From JAUIKM01 sp964445695 (GTDB lineage: Bacteria; Bacteroidota; Ignavibacteria; Kapaibacteriales; UBA7675), in NCBI GenBank assembly GCA_964445695.1, contig CAYULF010000023.1, positions 40,203 to 104,202 of the forward strand: a stretch of DNA of 64,000 bases. The letters are read 5' to 3'. Both the position numbers and the translations under genes were made by a program. Below are positions 9,664 to 19,131 of the stretch, one piece after another. Below the pieces are notes generated by a model that worked only from the letters and a program-made list of their open reading frames with translations, was not told the DNA's origin and did no database searches. The number at the start of each line of letters is the position of its first letter. Within the stretch, counting starts at the first letter, position 1.

Positions 9664-11307
9664 TCAAAGAGAGGCAAAATAGGTCGCCAGGTTGGTCCCC
9701 GGTGTCAGGAGGAGTTTCTTGCGAATGTGCCTGCGGTGTGTGTTGATTGTTGTGACGGAATTAACCAGAAGTTCGGCGACTTCCTTCGATTGCAGTCCAC
9801 TGGCAATCAGCAGGCAGATCCGGATTTCAGTTGCCGTGAGATCGGATGCTATGTTCAACAATTTATGTTTAAGACCTGCGAGGAATGCGTAGCTTTCTTC
9901 CGTCAGGTTGTCAGTATCCACCTTGCCGTTTCTGCGGCCGTTTTGGCCGTTTTGATTGACGGAGCCGTTGGCGACGCTGCCCGACGAGCTGACTTTGTTC
10001 AGAATCTGGAGTATCGTTGGGTCCCCCATTTGCACCGGCAGTTTAGCGCTGTCCTGCTTGTTCTGCTGCATGGAGGACAAAGCTGTTATTCGTTGTTGCA
10101 GCTCTGGAATGCCGGGAGTGTGCCATACCTGCGATGCGATTTTATGATACTGCAGCGCGCGGTCGTAATTCCCGCATTGTTCTTCGAGCTCGCACAGGCG
10201 CTGACATGCTGCGGCCTGTTTACAGCGCAATCCCGCGGCTACGGCAACATCCATCATATGTGAAAAATATTCCCGTGCAGCAGCGCTGTTTCCATTCTGT
10301 TGTTGGATTACTCCGAGTTGCTCCAGGCATTCTGCCTTGACATTGTTGCGGAAGAGGTCGTCTCTGGAAGAATCAAGGAGATGGTCGAGCATGTGTTTTG
10401 CCGTGTCCTGCTCATTGAGTTCAATATGGATGCGCGCCTTTAACATAGTGTTAAGTCCCGCAAGGTCCTGCAGATCGCAGGCGTTCGCCAGTGCAATTGA
10501 CTTGTTAACGCATTGCAGCGCTTTCCCCATTTGTCCGATCTCATAGTGCAAATTCCCGATCGCATTGAGCGTAATTGCCAGCGGAATCTGCAAGTTTCCC
10601 TTCCGGGCCAGGGTCATGCTCTTCTGAAAACTTTGCATGGCTTCTCTGGTGCGATGCAAACTCTGATATACGAGGCCGAGACTGTGGTACAACTTGCAAT
10701 CCCTGTCATTTAGCGGATGCCGGTCCGCGCAGCGTTTCTGCCGCAGACTGTACATTAAACAGATGTCATAGTTGCCCTGTTGATAATGTATCAGGGAAAG
10801 TATATGGAGCGCTTGATATATCACCTTGTCATCCAGGTCGTTTTCGTGGGCAAGACTTATTGCTTGTTCAGCATATGCAATTGCCTCGTCAACCCGTCCG
10901 TGCATATCCGAGTTCACCGCTATATGCCCCAGGTACCAACAGCGGTCTTCGACCCGGTCAAGTTGACTGTAGAGTGCGCGACAACATTCGACGTAGTATT
11001 CCATCCGGGGAATATCGTTAAGGTAGTGGCAGGCAATCGAACACATGAACAGAACGCGTATTCGCTGGATCGCATCCAGGGTGATTATGTGAGCCTCGGC
11101 CTGTTTCAGCAATGATTCACCGTCGCGAACAACGCGCTTGGGATCCGTATACAGGTGTTTGCCCAACGTCTTGACTGTCACAGTGTTTTCCACGCTTTGC
11201 AACTGTATGTATCCGGCTTCTTTCGTTGGTGTTTGCATCTGGATTTGTTGAATGATGGCTCTGCACTCTGCAGAAAGTGTGCTAAAAAAATCAGGTGATG
11301 CTGACAT
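9664..11307 (-). CDS. TPR-LuxR family transcriptional regulator
   Basis: 547 residues. Residues ~40-410 form a run of tetratricopeptide repeats (for example LYHSLGLVYQSLHRTREAM and LNAIGNLHYEIGQMGKALQ). A low-complexity Asn/Gly linker follows, and the last ~65 residues form a LuxR/GerE helix-turn-helix (LTATEIRICLLIASGLQSKE, then SVTTINTHRRHIRKKL). This TPR-HTH arrangement is typical of Bacteroidota one-component regulators, where the TPRs probably sense a peptide or protein partner. No membrane segment is visible, unlike many relatives. ATG at 11305-11307. It may act on the neighbouring T9SS genes; the shared GTCTATTTGGCA motif is the only hint. Confidence 0.87.
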   Translation of the reverse strand: MSASPDFFSTLSAECRAIIQQIQMQTPTKEAGYIQLQSVENTVTVKTLGKHLYTDPKRVVRDGESLLKQAEAHIITLDAIQRIRVLFMCSIACHYLNDIPRMEYYVECCRALYSQLDRVEDRCWYLGHIAVNSDMHGRVDEAIAYAEQAISLAHENDLDDKVIYQALHILSLIHYQQGNYDICLMYSLRQKRCADRHPLNDRDCKLYHSLGLVYQSLHRTREAMQSFQKSMTLARKGNLQIPLAITLNAIGNLHYEIGQMGKALQCVNKSIALANACDLQDLAGLNTMLKARIHIELNEQDTAKHMLDHLLDSSRDDLFRNNVKAECLEQLGVIQQQNGNSAAAREYFSHMMDVAVAAGLRCKQAAACQRLCELEEQCGNYDRALQYHKIASQVWHTPGIPELQQRITALSSMQQNKQDSAKLPVQMGDPTILQILNKVSSSGSVANGSVNQNGQNGRRNGKVDTDNLTEESYAFLAGLKHKLLNIASDLTATEIRICLLIASGLQSKEVAELLVNSVTTINTHRRHIRKKLLLTPGTNLATYFASL

Positions 11308-11427
11308 GTCACATCACCGGAAGCTCTGACTTTCAGCAGCTAGACTTTGTGGATCTTTATTGCACCGACTCAGGCGTCTCCACCGCTGCGTATGGTTCAG
11401 ACTTCGCGGTAAAATATAGGTAGTTGC

Positions 11428-11439
11428 TGCCAAATAGAC
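11428..11439 (-). promoter_or_regulatory. GTCTATTTGGCA motif upstream of the regulator gene
   Basis: Twelve bases identical to those at 9258-9269, in the same orientation relative to the downstream minus-strand gene, here 121 nt before the start of the TPR-LuxR gene. If it is the regulator's own site, this would be autoregulation plus control of the adjacent secreted protein. Confidence 0.35.
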
Positions 11440-11635
11440 CATGACTTCTCAGTGTGATGTTTCTTCAGCGTGCTTGCAGACTGCGGCGTGAAGCGAGCGC
11501 AACGCTGAATTCGCTGTATGCGCGGATGCCCTTGATATCACTGATGGAGCAACGCTGAACTGAATGCGCTCGGCACCGGGAATCCTCCGGCGCCACATTT
11601 TCAGATTGATGCACTCCCAACCCGACTTAACCATT

Positions 11636-12070
11636 CGCATGATTGCAGCGCCTGTTCCAGGCTTGCTTTATGATAATTGTGTTTGTCGGCGGGAGTTCAG
11701 TTGGAAAGGCGGAAGCCGGTGTTGCGTCCGTTCACCGTTGAATAGAGCACGTTCAACTACAATCTGGCTGTCGTTCAGTTTTTTGTGCCTGGAAAGTTTG
11801 CGGTTTCGACGTAGACTGGCACATGTCACGGAGCGCCGCATGCAACGCGCCGCGGCATATCGGACTGACGTTTGCCTCGAAAAAAATCTGCACTGGTTGC
11901 AGGGTGGGAGGAGTGCGTCTGGACGTGGTGGAAACTCGCGGTGGCGGCGGGGCGGGCGATGGGGCAGGCGGGCCCCTTGATCACCCAAAACTGCATCCCA
12001 ACCTTTCGGCATGCCCGTTCAACATCCAAAACCGCCCGCTAACTCGACGAACCAGCCCGTTCACGCGCCG
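11636..12070. repeat. Dispersed intergenic element, copy B
   Basis: From CGCATGATTGCAGCGCC (11636) to about 12000 this is almost base-for-base identical to 13725-14090. I see only a handful of differences over ~360 bp, two of them near 11660-11675. Beyond the shared CACCCAAA(A/G)CTGC block the copies diverge into the degenerate CCCGTTCAAC-type ~19-nt repeats. The 3' half carries the G-rich run GGCGGGGCGGGCGATGGGGC. No transposase frame. The surrounding gap 11308-12251 has no other feature that I can support. Confidence 0.85.
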
Positions 12071-12251
12071 ACTCACAAAGCACCGAGCAGATCACCGCAA
12101 AATTGTTGCGCGTCCTCCAAACGCCTCGTTGAATCGTTGAACGCAATACAATGTCGCACTCGAAACCTGGTCGTGCGACACTGCGTGACAAACAAAAACG
12201 GATTAAAAAGGGCGCATGCGCAGCACAGCCCGCAATCATCGTCGGGGAGCA

Positions 12252-13610
12252 TCATTGCGGCCGTTCCAATCGAAGTGTCAATTTTGAGCTGTCCGTTGCA
12301 ATCACCCTCTCCTGCACTGTATTGACAAATTTGTCGATGGTGTTGCCGCTCCAGGTTTCCTCTCGCCGGCTGTATCTGCTGTAGCGAATCCGGACAATAT
12401 CCTCCAGCTGTGATCCGCGAAGTTCAAAATGCGCATTGTAGAATCCGGTGACGGAGCTCAGGTCGATGGAAATGTCCAACTCGCTGCGGCTCTTTGATCT
12501 TGTGTGGTTACCGCAATATGGAGAATCAGAAATTTCCCGGTAGACAGCCAGCTTTGGTGTATCTGTCCCGGGATAAAACACAATTATAAGGCGGGATTCA
12601 AAACTGTATTCGGTTGAAGGAACAAATCGCGTTGTTAACCTGATCAGAGTATCTCCGTTTTGCACGACGCGTTTTTTGTCGAAGAGCCAGTAAACATCGC
12701 AATTTTCTCGTTGTTCCGGTTTGATGGTTCGGCTTAAGGGGATGAGACCTTCGGCAGTGCCAACAATCGTGGTATCGGCGGTCACCCCTGCAACAGCGCT
12801 GTAAAACGCGCTGTCGACCGCGCGCGCAAACATTTCGACATCTGTCAAACTGAATTCCATATCCCCCCAGCAACGCTTGCTGCGTGTGTAAACACTGTCG
12901 GAAATAAACAGCTCTTCGCCGTCAGCTGAAGTAATGCGAAACCGACCTGATTTGAAATCAACAGGTACTTTGAATCCCCTTGCCGGGATCGAGTAGTCAT
13001 CCTCCAGTCCAATGCTGTACTCGCCGAGAAAGTACCTCAGTATCCCGTAATTGGGGTATTTTCCATCCGCGGAAGTGATAAGGTCGCAGGGACAAATGTT
13101 AAACGGCCCATCAAGCAAAATCTGGCTTGCTCGTTTAAGATCGACCTCGCAGTCGTCCGGTATCTCGAGCTGCCACGAAGTGATTGCTTCGTTGCTTTTG
13201 CCAAAAAGCTGGATAGTGCCGTGTTTAATCTGCCATGGCACGGTTGCCGTAAACTGCGTCTCCGAAATACGGTAGGCCTTCGTCGGGATGCCGCCGATTT
13301 TCAGTCCCAGTTCCGCTGAGAGCAGCGGGAATCCCGTTCCGTGCACTATTATTTGTTGCCGCGGGCAAATCGAGCTTGCATCGACGCTTTCGATTGTCAT
13401 CGTGGGTTTAACTACGACGGTGTCTCGCTGCGCGCCTGTATCCACCGGCGTTGTGTCGAGGAGTGTTGTGTCGGCGCCGGTTGTATCCGCCGGAAGTGTG
13501 TCAATGTTAACTTTTTCTGCCGGGTTATGTTTAACCGGATTGTCGTCGTCGCTGCACGCTCCAACAATTACTACCACGCATATTGTCAAGAGGATAGTCA
13601 GGCTTTGCAT
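12252..13610 (-). CDS. IPT/TIG-domain lipoprotein
   Basis: 452 residues. The N-terminus is a lipoprotein signal peptide (LTILLTICVVVIVGAC, lipidated Cys19) followed by acidic DDD and a Thr/Asp-rich linker (residues ~30-65, DTTGADTTLLDTTPVDTG). An IPT/TIG-like Ig fold follows around residues 70-150 (SICPRQQIIVHGTGFP; VPWQIKHGTIQLFG). The rest is beta-rich, with no recognised catalytic motif. Likely anchored in the outer or inner membrane facing the periplasm or surface. It is bracketed by two nearly identical copies of the dispersed element (B and C) in direct orientation. Function unknown. Confidence 0.75.
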   Translation of the reverse strand: MQSLTILLTICVVVIVGACSDDDNPVKHNPAEKVNIDTLPADTTGADTTLLDTTPVDTGAQRDTVVVKPTMTIESVDASSICPRQQIIVHGTGFPLLSAELGLKIGGIPTKAYRISETQFTATVPWQIKHGTIQLFGKSNEAITSWQLEIPDDCEVDLKRASQILLDGPFNICPCDLITSADGKYPNYGILRYFLGEYSIGLEDDYSIPARGFKVPVDFKSGRFRITSADGEELFISDSVYTRSKRCWGDMEFSLTDVEMFARAVDSAFYSAVAGVTADTTIVGTAEGLIPLSRTIKPEQRENCDVYWLFDKKRVVQNGDTLIRLTTRFVPSTEYSFESRLIIVFYPGTDTPKLAVYREISDSPYCGNHTRSKSRSELDISIDLSSVTGFYNAHFELRGSQLEDIVRIRYSRYSRREETWSGNTIDKFVNTVQERVIATDSSKLTLRLERPQ

Positions 13611-13649
13611 CGTGTACTCTCAGTTTTGGTCAGGTGATTCATGCTATTT

Positions 13650-14110
13650 GTACTATTACAATGTAGCGTCGCCCGGCGCAAACGCACTACTGCATTTCTA
13701 CTGCATTGTGGTTTTTGCGGCATGCGCATGATTGCAGCGCCTGTTCCAGGCTCGCTTTATGATGATTGTGTTTGTCGGCGGGAGTTCAGTTGGAAAGGCG
13801 GAAGCCGGTGTTGCGTCCGTTCACCGTTGAATAGAGCACGTTCAACTACAATCTGGCTGTCGTTCAGTTTTTTGTGCCTGGAAAGTTTGCGGTTTCGACG
13901 TAGACTGGCACATGTCACGGAGCGCCGCATGCAACGCGCCGCGGCATATCGGACTGACGTTTGCCTCGAAAAAAATCTGCACTGGTTGCAGGGTGGGAGG
14001 AGTGCGTCTGGACGTGGTGGAAACTCGCGGTGGCGGCGGGGCGGGCGATGGGGCAGGCGGGCCCCTAGATCACCCAAAGCTGCGCCCAAAAATTCTGAAC
14101 ACCCCGTTCA
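13650..14110. repeat. Dispersed intergenic element, copy C
   Basis: Nearly identical to copy B across ~360 bp (13725-14090). Its 5' extension (ACAATG... ACTACTGCATTTCTACTGCATT, 13659-13707) is shared with copy A at 5-56 but is missing from copy B, so the complete element probably begins near 13650. The G-rich run is at 14033-14062. Ends in CCCGTTCATCGCATGAAAC-type repeats. No gene is present in 13611-14234. Confidence 0.85.
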
Positions 14111-14234
14111 TCGCATGAAACAGCTCGTTAACTCATCAAGTCATCCCGGTTCTGCGGTGTCTGGCCGAGAGCACAAAACATCAGTCAGAAATTTTCCTGC
14201 AAGTTGTTTAATGCCGGCAAAACAACACCGCGCC

Positions 14235-16559
14235 TCAGCGCTTCTTCCGTCCCTTGGACTTGCTCCTGCCGCGCGAGCCAGAACTTCGCTTGCCGCCGCC
14301 CGCATGTGAGCGCCCGCCGCGCCGCCGTCCGCTGCGCCCGCCGGGCGTGCGTCCCTCGCGTTTTTCCACTTGCGCCAGCAGCTTGCGCGCTTCGTCCATG
14401 TCGACTTCGCTCTCCGCGTCGTCGGGAACGCCTTTGTAGGTGAAGTCGATCTCGCGCTTTTCGACGTTGACGCGTGCCACCTGGATACGCATGCGCGTGC
14501 CGATGCGGTAGATGCGCCCGCGGCGCTTGCCGATGAGTGAGAAGCGCTTCTCGTCAAAGAAATAGAAGTCGTCGTCAAGATCGCGAACGCGCAGCAGTCC
14601 CTCGGCGTAGATGTCGTCGATCATCACGAACAGGCCGAAGTTCGTCACGCCCGTGACCGTCCCGTCAAAGATTTCACCCAGTTTGCTCTGCGCGATCGCC
14701 ACCTGCGTCAGTTTAATCGAAGCGCGCTCGGCTTCCACAGCCACCTGCTCGCGCGCGCTGCACTGATCCGATATCAGATCCATCGCCTCGTAGAGTTTGC
14801 CCAGGCGCTCCGTGGCGGGAATGCCGTGACTGTACTCTTTTAACAGTCGGTGAACGATCAGGTCGGGGTAGCGGCGAATCGGCGAGGTGAAGTGTGAGTA
14901 GTCCGCAAAGCCCAGACCGTAGTGACCGATATTGTAGTCGGAATACACCGCCTTCGCCATCGAGCGCAGCATGATCTGATTGATCGCGCTGTATTCGCGG
15001 CGGTCCTTGCACGAGCGAATAATTTTGTTGACGTCGCGCGATGTTAACTTTTTATCCGGCACGTCCACGCCCAGCGTACGCACCAGCTCCATCGCGTCGG
15101 CCATCTTGGCCTTGTCCGGTTCGTCGTGGATGCGATAGATAAACGGCAGCAGGCGTTTTTTCTTAACCGGCCCCGGCGAGATCTGTTTAACATGCGTCGC
15201 CACCGTCTGGTTGGCCATCAGCATGCATTCTTCCACAAGGGACGTGGCGTCTGTGCGGCTCTTGAGTTTGGCGGAAACCGGTTGTTTGTTCTCGTCCAGG
15301 CTGAACTTGATCTCGCGTGTGTCGAAATCGATGCCGCCGCGTGCGTAGCGCTTTTTGCGCAGTGTTTCCGCCAGGCCGTGCAGGCGCATGATCAGTTCGT
15401 TGTACTTGTGCGTCGCCTTGCCTTCGATGATGTCCTGCACTTCTTCGTACGTGAAGCGCTTCTTGCTGCGGATCACCGTCTCGCGGATCTCGTAGTTGCG
15501 CACCGCGCCGCGCGCCGAAATATCCATGAAAACCGAATAAGCCAGGCGATTGCGGTTGGGCATCAGCGAACAGATGTTGTTCGACAATGTCTCCGGCAGC
15601 ATCGGAATCACGCCGTCCACCAGGTAAACGCTGTTGCCGCGTTTGAGCGCTTCTTTGTCCAGCTGCGAATTTTTACTGACGTAGTGACTCACGTCCGCGA
15701 TGTGTACGCCCAGGCGGACGACGCCGTCTTCCAGCGTCTCCAGCGAGAGCGCGTCGTCAAAGTCGCGCGCGTCCACCGGGTCGATCGTGATGATGTCCGC
15801 GTCGCGCATGTCCAGACGACGCTGGATCTCCGCCGGAGCGACGCGTTTGGCGACTTCTTCGGCTTCCGCCTCAATCTCCGGCTTGAAGTTCGGATCCAGG
15901 TGGAATTCGCGCGCAATCGACGCAAACTCCACGCCCGCCTGTCCGGCGCGGCCCAGCACTTCAACAATTTCTGCTTCGGGGCTTTTATAGGGATCGTCCC
16001 AACGCAACAGGCGGCCGACGATTTTATCGCCGTCCTTGGCGCCTTTTAAATGTTTCGGGTGTATCAGGAAGTCGACGTGAACGTGTTCGTCGTCGGGAAT
16101 CAAAAAGTTAAAATCGCCGTTGCAGTCCAGTTTGCCGACGTAGTTGGTGTGGCTGCGTTTGTTGACGCGTATAATCTCGCCGTTCGGTTTTTCATCGCGG
16201 TCGAAGGCCTGCAGTTTAACGCGCACGTCGTCGCCGTGCATCGCCGTCCACAGATAGGGGCGTTTAACATGAACCTTGGGAAAGTTAACAGAATTGGTGT
16301 AGACGACGCCGTTGAAGCCGTGAATCTCAAGTCGTCCGTCAAAAGTTGTTTCCGTCTGACCGGAGAGGCCGTAGCGCCGTCGCGTCGAACGGTAGATCAC
16401 GCCTTCTTCCACCATCGCGTTCAGCGTCTCGCGCAGTTGTTGGTATTCTTCGCTGTCGGAAGGCAGTTGCAGAAATTGCGACAGTTCGTTCAGTCGCATT
16501 GTTTCGGGAAAACGTTGTTTTAGTTGGGACAGAATGTCCTCGCGCATCTTTGCGCTCAT
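14235..16559 (-). CDS. rnr: Ribonuclease R (3'-5' exoribonuclease)
   Basis: 774 residues from the ATG at 16557-16559 (SAKMREDILSQLKQRFPETM). A longer frame to 16694 would overlap the next gene and adds sequence unlike the family. Domain order is an N-terminal winged helix, OB/cold-shock domains (FDGRLEIHGFNGVVYTNS), and the RNB catalytic domain with the metal-binding Asp cluster D260, D266, D268, D269 (IDPVDARDFDDAL) and the FADYSHFTSPIRRYPDLIVH motif. An S1 domain (GEIFDGTVTGVTNFGLFV) and a Lys/Arg/Gly-rich tail (GGRSGRRRGGRSHAGG...) follow. Degrades structured RNA in decay and rRNA quality control. The basic tail is typical of RNase R and aids RNA binding. Confidence 0.95.
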   Translation of the reverse strand: MSAKMREDILSQLKQRFPETMRLNELSQFLQLPSDSEEYQQLRETLNAMVEEGVIYRSTRRRYGLSGQTETTFDGRLEIHGFNGVVYTNSVNFPKVHVKRPYLWTAMHGDDVRVKLQAFDRDEKPNGEIIRVNKRSHTNYVGKLDCNGDFNFLIPDDEHVHVDFLIHPKHLKGAKDGDKIVGRLLRWDDPYKSPEAEIVEVLGRAGQAGVEFASIAREFHLDPNFKPEIEAEAEEVAKRVAPAEIQRRLDMRDADIITIDPVDARDFDDALSLETLEDGVVRLGVHIADVSHYVSKNSQLDKEALKRGNSVYLVDGVIPMLPETLSNNICSLMPNRNRLAYSVFMDISARGAVRNYEIRETVIRSKKRFTYEEVQDIIEGKATHKYNELIMRLHGLAETLRKKRYARGGIDFDTREIKFSLDENKQPVSAKLKSRTDATSLVEECMLMANQTVATHVKQISPGPVKKKRLLPFIYRIHDEPDKAKMADAMELVRTLGVDVPDKKLTSRDVNKIIRSCKDRREYSAINQIMLRSMAKAVYSDYNIGHYGLGFADYSHFTSPIRRYPDLIVHRLLKEYSHGIPATERLGKLYEAMDLISDQCSAREQVAVEAERASIKLTQVAIAQSKLGEIFDGTVTGVTNFGLFVMIDDIYAEGLLRVRDLDDDFYFFDEKRFSLIGKRRGRIYRIGTRMRIQVARVNVEKREIDFTYKGVPDDAESEVDMDEARKLLAQVEKREGRTPGGRSGRRRGGRSHAGGGKRSSGSRGRSKSKGRKKR

Positions 16560-16674
16560 AAGCAAATCCTTGTAATAGGCGGGAAGGTAAACGAGCGGAA
16601 TGCAGGTGCACCCGCTTTTGTCGTGGTGTGGGGAGGCTGCCGGTCCGTCGCGCACCTGCTGTTTGTACTGCACA

Positions 16675-19131
16675 TCAGGAGTACACCACAACACTGTTGC
16701 TGCGTTCGGCTGCCAGATTCAGGACGCTTTCAGCTTCTTCCAGGAAGGCATCGAGATGTTCGTGGCCCGCGTATTCCACCAGGCCCACACTAACTGTAAC
16801 AGAGAATTGTTGATCGCCGTCTTCGAGAATTGTACTGGCAATCTTGTTGCGGATGCGCTCGGCCCACAGTTCCGTGCTGCGCGAGTCCGCGTCGATGCGG
16901 CCGATGCCGATCGTTGTGTCGTTGACGCGCCCGACCACGTCGTAGGGGCGAATCTCCCGACTTAACATTTCCAGTACGTGATTCATGCATGTCTCTGCAA
17001 AAGCAGTGTTCATGCGCGTGGCAAAGGTTCTGTACTGGTCCATCGAAAGCAGGCAGAGCGTCAGGTTCAGTTTTTGATCCCGCGTGCGCACAAACTCGGA
17101 GTACATGCGGTTGCGGAAAGCCGTGAAGTTCGGAATGCCCGTCGATTCGTCTATCAGCGCGTTGCTCTGCAGCTGGTTGCTCACATTCAGTTGCTCCAGC
17201 ACCGAACCGGCGTATTCCGCCAGCAGTTCGACAATCTGGACGTCGCCCATCGTCAGCTCGTTGCTGCGCGGCGTCTCGATGAAAATCGCGCCGAAGCAGT
17301 TCGACAGCGATTTGATCGGCACAAAAGTATAGGTCGCATTGTCCAGCGGCGCCTCGCGCTCGCTCACGCGCACGATGTTCGGCGCGATGTCCGCATGCAT
17401 GTGCGTTTCGCCCGCCAGAATCGCCTCGCCGATCAGCGAGTGCTGCAGGTCCACCGGCTCGCCCTGCAGGTTCAGGTGCGCGCCGTTGCGGCCGCGCAGC
17501 TCGGCGATCACCCAGGAACGCCGCTCCTGTTCATAGATGCAGACGCCCAGAATCGAATGCGGAATCAGCGGCGCCAGTTTGTCCACCAGAGCAAAACAGA
17601 TGTCGTGTCGTGTGTTGCGCGCGTCGTTGATCAGCTTGCGGAAACCGTCGATCGACTCCATCGTGCGCGCCGACTGCAGCAGGTCGTACTTTTCGCCATA
17701 ACCCTGGATCAGCCCGCCGATCAGTTTGGTAAAGTGTCCCAGGAATCCCACCGTCTGCGTGTCGTAAGCATCTTCTTCGGTCGTATCCGCCGTCAGCACG
17801 CCCCAGACCATGCCGTTGTAGTAGACCGGCACGCCCACGAAAGAGCGAGTTCCGGCGGCGCTGCTGTAGTAGGGCAGCAGGTCCAGCTCGGCATTTGGAT
17901 TGATTTCCGTCAGGATTTCCGGTGCGCCGTTGGCAGCTATCTGGCTGACCACGTCGCTGCCGAAGGCCAGCTTGCGTTTGTCGATCAGTGCGTCCGCCGC
18001 GTCGGAAATCTTCGTTTCTATCACAAATTCGGCTTTGTCGACGTTGACCCACAGGAACATCGTCGTGCGTGCGCTGATCACCGAGCGTATCACCATCAGC
18101 ACGCGTTTGATCAGGTAGTCAAATTCTTTGCGCGGTTCGTTGCGCAGGCTGTCCAGCTGTTCCTCAAAAATCTCTTCCAGCTGGATGTTGAGTTTTTTGC
18201 GTTTGTGGCCGATCCCGAACTGTTCGTGCAGCTCCGTTTCTTCCGTCGTCTGTGCGTCGATTGACGTCTGGCGCGCGGCGGCTTCGCGATGTGCCGGGGG
18301 CGTGCTTTTGGCAACGCTCCGGGCTTCGTTTTTACCGCTGGTCTGCTCCTGCTGCACGTCGCTTGTCGGGTCTGCGGCAGCGCTTTTTTCGGCTTTGGCT
18401 GGCTCCGGCGCTACCTGGGCGGCGGGCGCTGTAGTTTTCTCGGGCGCGGCTTGTGGTTCCGTTGCGGCCTGGACGGTGGAATCGCTTGCTCCGCGGCGCG
18501 CGGGTTCGGATTTGGGCGGCGCAGCCTGGGGAGCTTTTTTCGTTGGCTTGTTTGTTTTCTTGTTTTCCTTTGTGTCGGCAGCGGCGGGTTTTGGCTCGGT
18601 TCCGATAATCCGGAAGCCTTCAACGCTGTCGTCCAGTTCGGCGTCGTCCGCGCGATAGGTCGCACCGACAATAGACGCGGGACGGTCCACCGGCGGGGGA
18701 GCGGGTGCTTTGGGGCGCTGGATTTCGGCGCTGCGCTCGACTGAAGGTGCTGCGGCCGACTCGATTTCAGCTGCGGAAGTTTGCTCGTCTTCTTCGCCCG
18801 CCACCTGTTTCGGCAGTTCGTCGCTGCCGAAGGACGCAGCAAAGTCGTCGAAGATCAGGCGCTTGGTCGTTGGATCCTGTTTGACCGTCGTTTTAAACGA
18901 GGTTGTATCGGACACCGGTTTGGTGGCGCTCATGGAGATGTCCTTGGTCCGCTGCGAAAAGAGCAGGAACAGGGCCACGACGCCGAGAATGGACACGCAG
19001 GCGCCGATCAACTTGATGGCGGCCTGATCGAGGAACAGGGCAATGCCCAGGCCAAGAAGAATGGCCAGAACTGCCGGAAAATCCGTCACCGGATTAATGA
19101 GTCGCCAAAACTCGTGACTGCGGTTTGTCAT
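16675..19131 (-). CDS. Membrane-anchored GAF-GAF-degenerate GGDEF protein
   Basis: 818 residues. Two N-terminal membrane helices (~residues 19-34 and 38-59: FPAVLAILLGLGIALF, LIGACVSILGVVALFLLF) are followed by a long disordered Ala/Pro/Glu/Lys-rich region (~60-290). Two GAF domains come next (~300-480 and ~490-640, including ILGVCIYEQERRSWVIAELR), then a GGDEF-fold domain (~650-818) recognisable from DESTGIPNFTAFRNRM and the closing VTVSVGLVEYAG. The signature GG(D/E)EF loop reads GRVNDTTIGI, so the residues needed for c-di-GMP synthesis are missing and I infer a catalytically dead sensor or scaffold. Ends 115 bp before rnr and may be co-transcribed with it. Confidence 0.85.
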   Translation of the reverse strand: MTNRSHEFWRLINPVTDFPAVLAILLGLGIALFLDQAAIKLIGACVSILGVVALFLLFSQRTKDISMSATKPVSDTTSFKTTVKQDPTTKRLIFDDFAASFGSDELPKQVAGEEDEQTSAAEIESAAAPSVERSAEIQRPKAPAPPPVDRPASIVGATYRADDAELDDSVEGFRIIGTEPKPAAADTKENKKTNKPTKKAPQAAPPKSEPARRGASDSTVQAATEPQAAPEKTTAPAAQVAPEPAKAEKSAAADPTSDVQQEQTSGKNEARSVAKSTPPAHREAAARQTSIDAQTTEETELHEQFGIGHKRKKLNIQLEEIFEEQLDSLRNEPRKEFDYLIKRVLMVIRSVISARTTMFLWVNVDKAEFVIETKISDAADALIDKRKLAFGSDVVSQIAANGAPEILTEINPNAELDLLPYYSSAAGTRSFVGVPVYYNGMVWGVLTADTTEEDAYDTQTVGFLGHFTKLIGGLIQGYGEKYDLLQSARTMESIDGFRKLINDARNTRHDICFALVDKLAPLIPHSILGVCIYEQERRSWVIAELRGRNGAHLNLQGEPVDLQHSLIGEAILAGETHMHADIAPNIVRVSEREAPLDNATYTFVPIKSLSNCFGAIFIETPRSNELTMGDVQIVELLAEYAGSVLEQLNVSNQLQSNALIDESTGIPNFTAFRNRMYSEFVRTRDQKLNLTLCLLSMDQYRTFATRMNTAFAETCMNHVLEMLSREIRPYDVVGRVNDTTIGIGRIDADSRSTELWAERIRNKIASTILEDGDQQFSVTVSVGLVEYAGHEHLDAFLEEAESVLNLAAERSNSVVVYS

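Noticed and set aside
11636..14110. Insertion sequence or composite transposon
   Set aside because: The paired elements carry no transposase frame, no terminal inverted repeats and no obvious target-site duplication, so I call them a dispersed repeat only.
14235..16694. Longer RNase R start at 16694
   Set aside because: Adds 45 residues unlike the family and overlaps the upstream GGDEF-fold gene; ATG at 16559 begins the recognisable domain.
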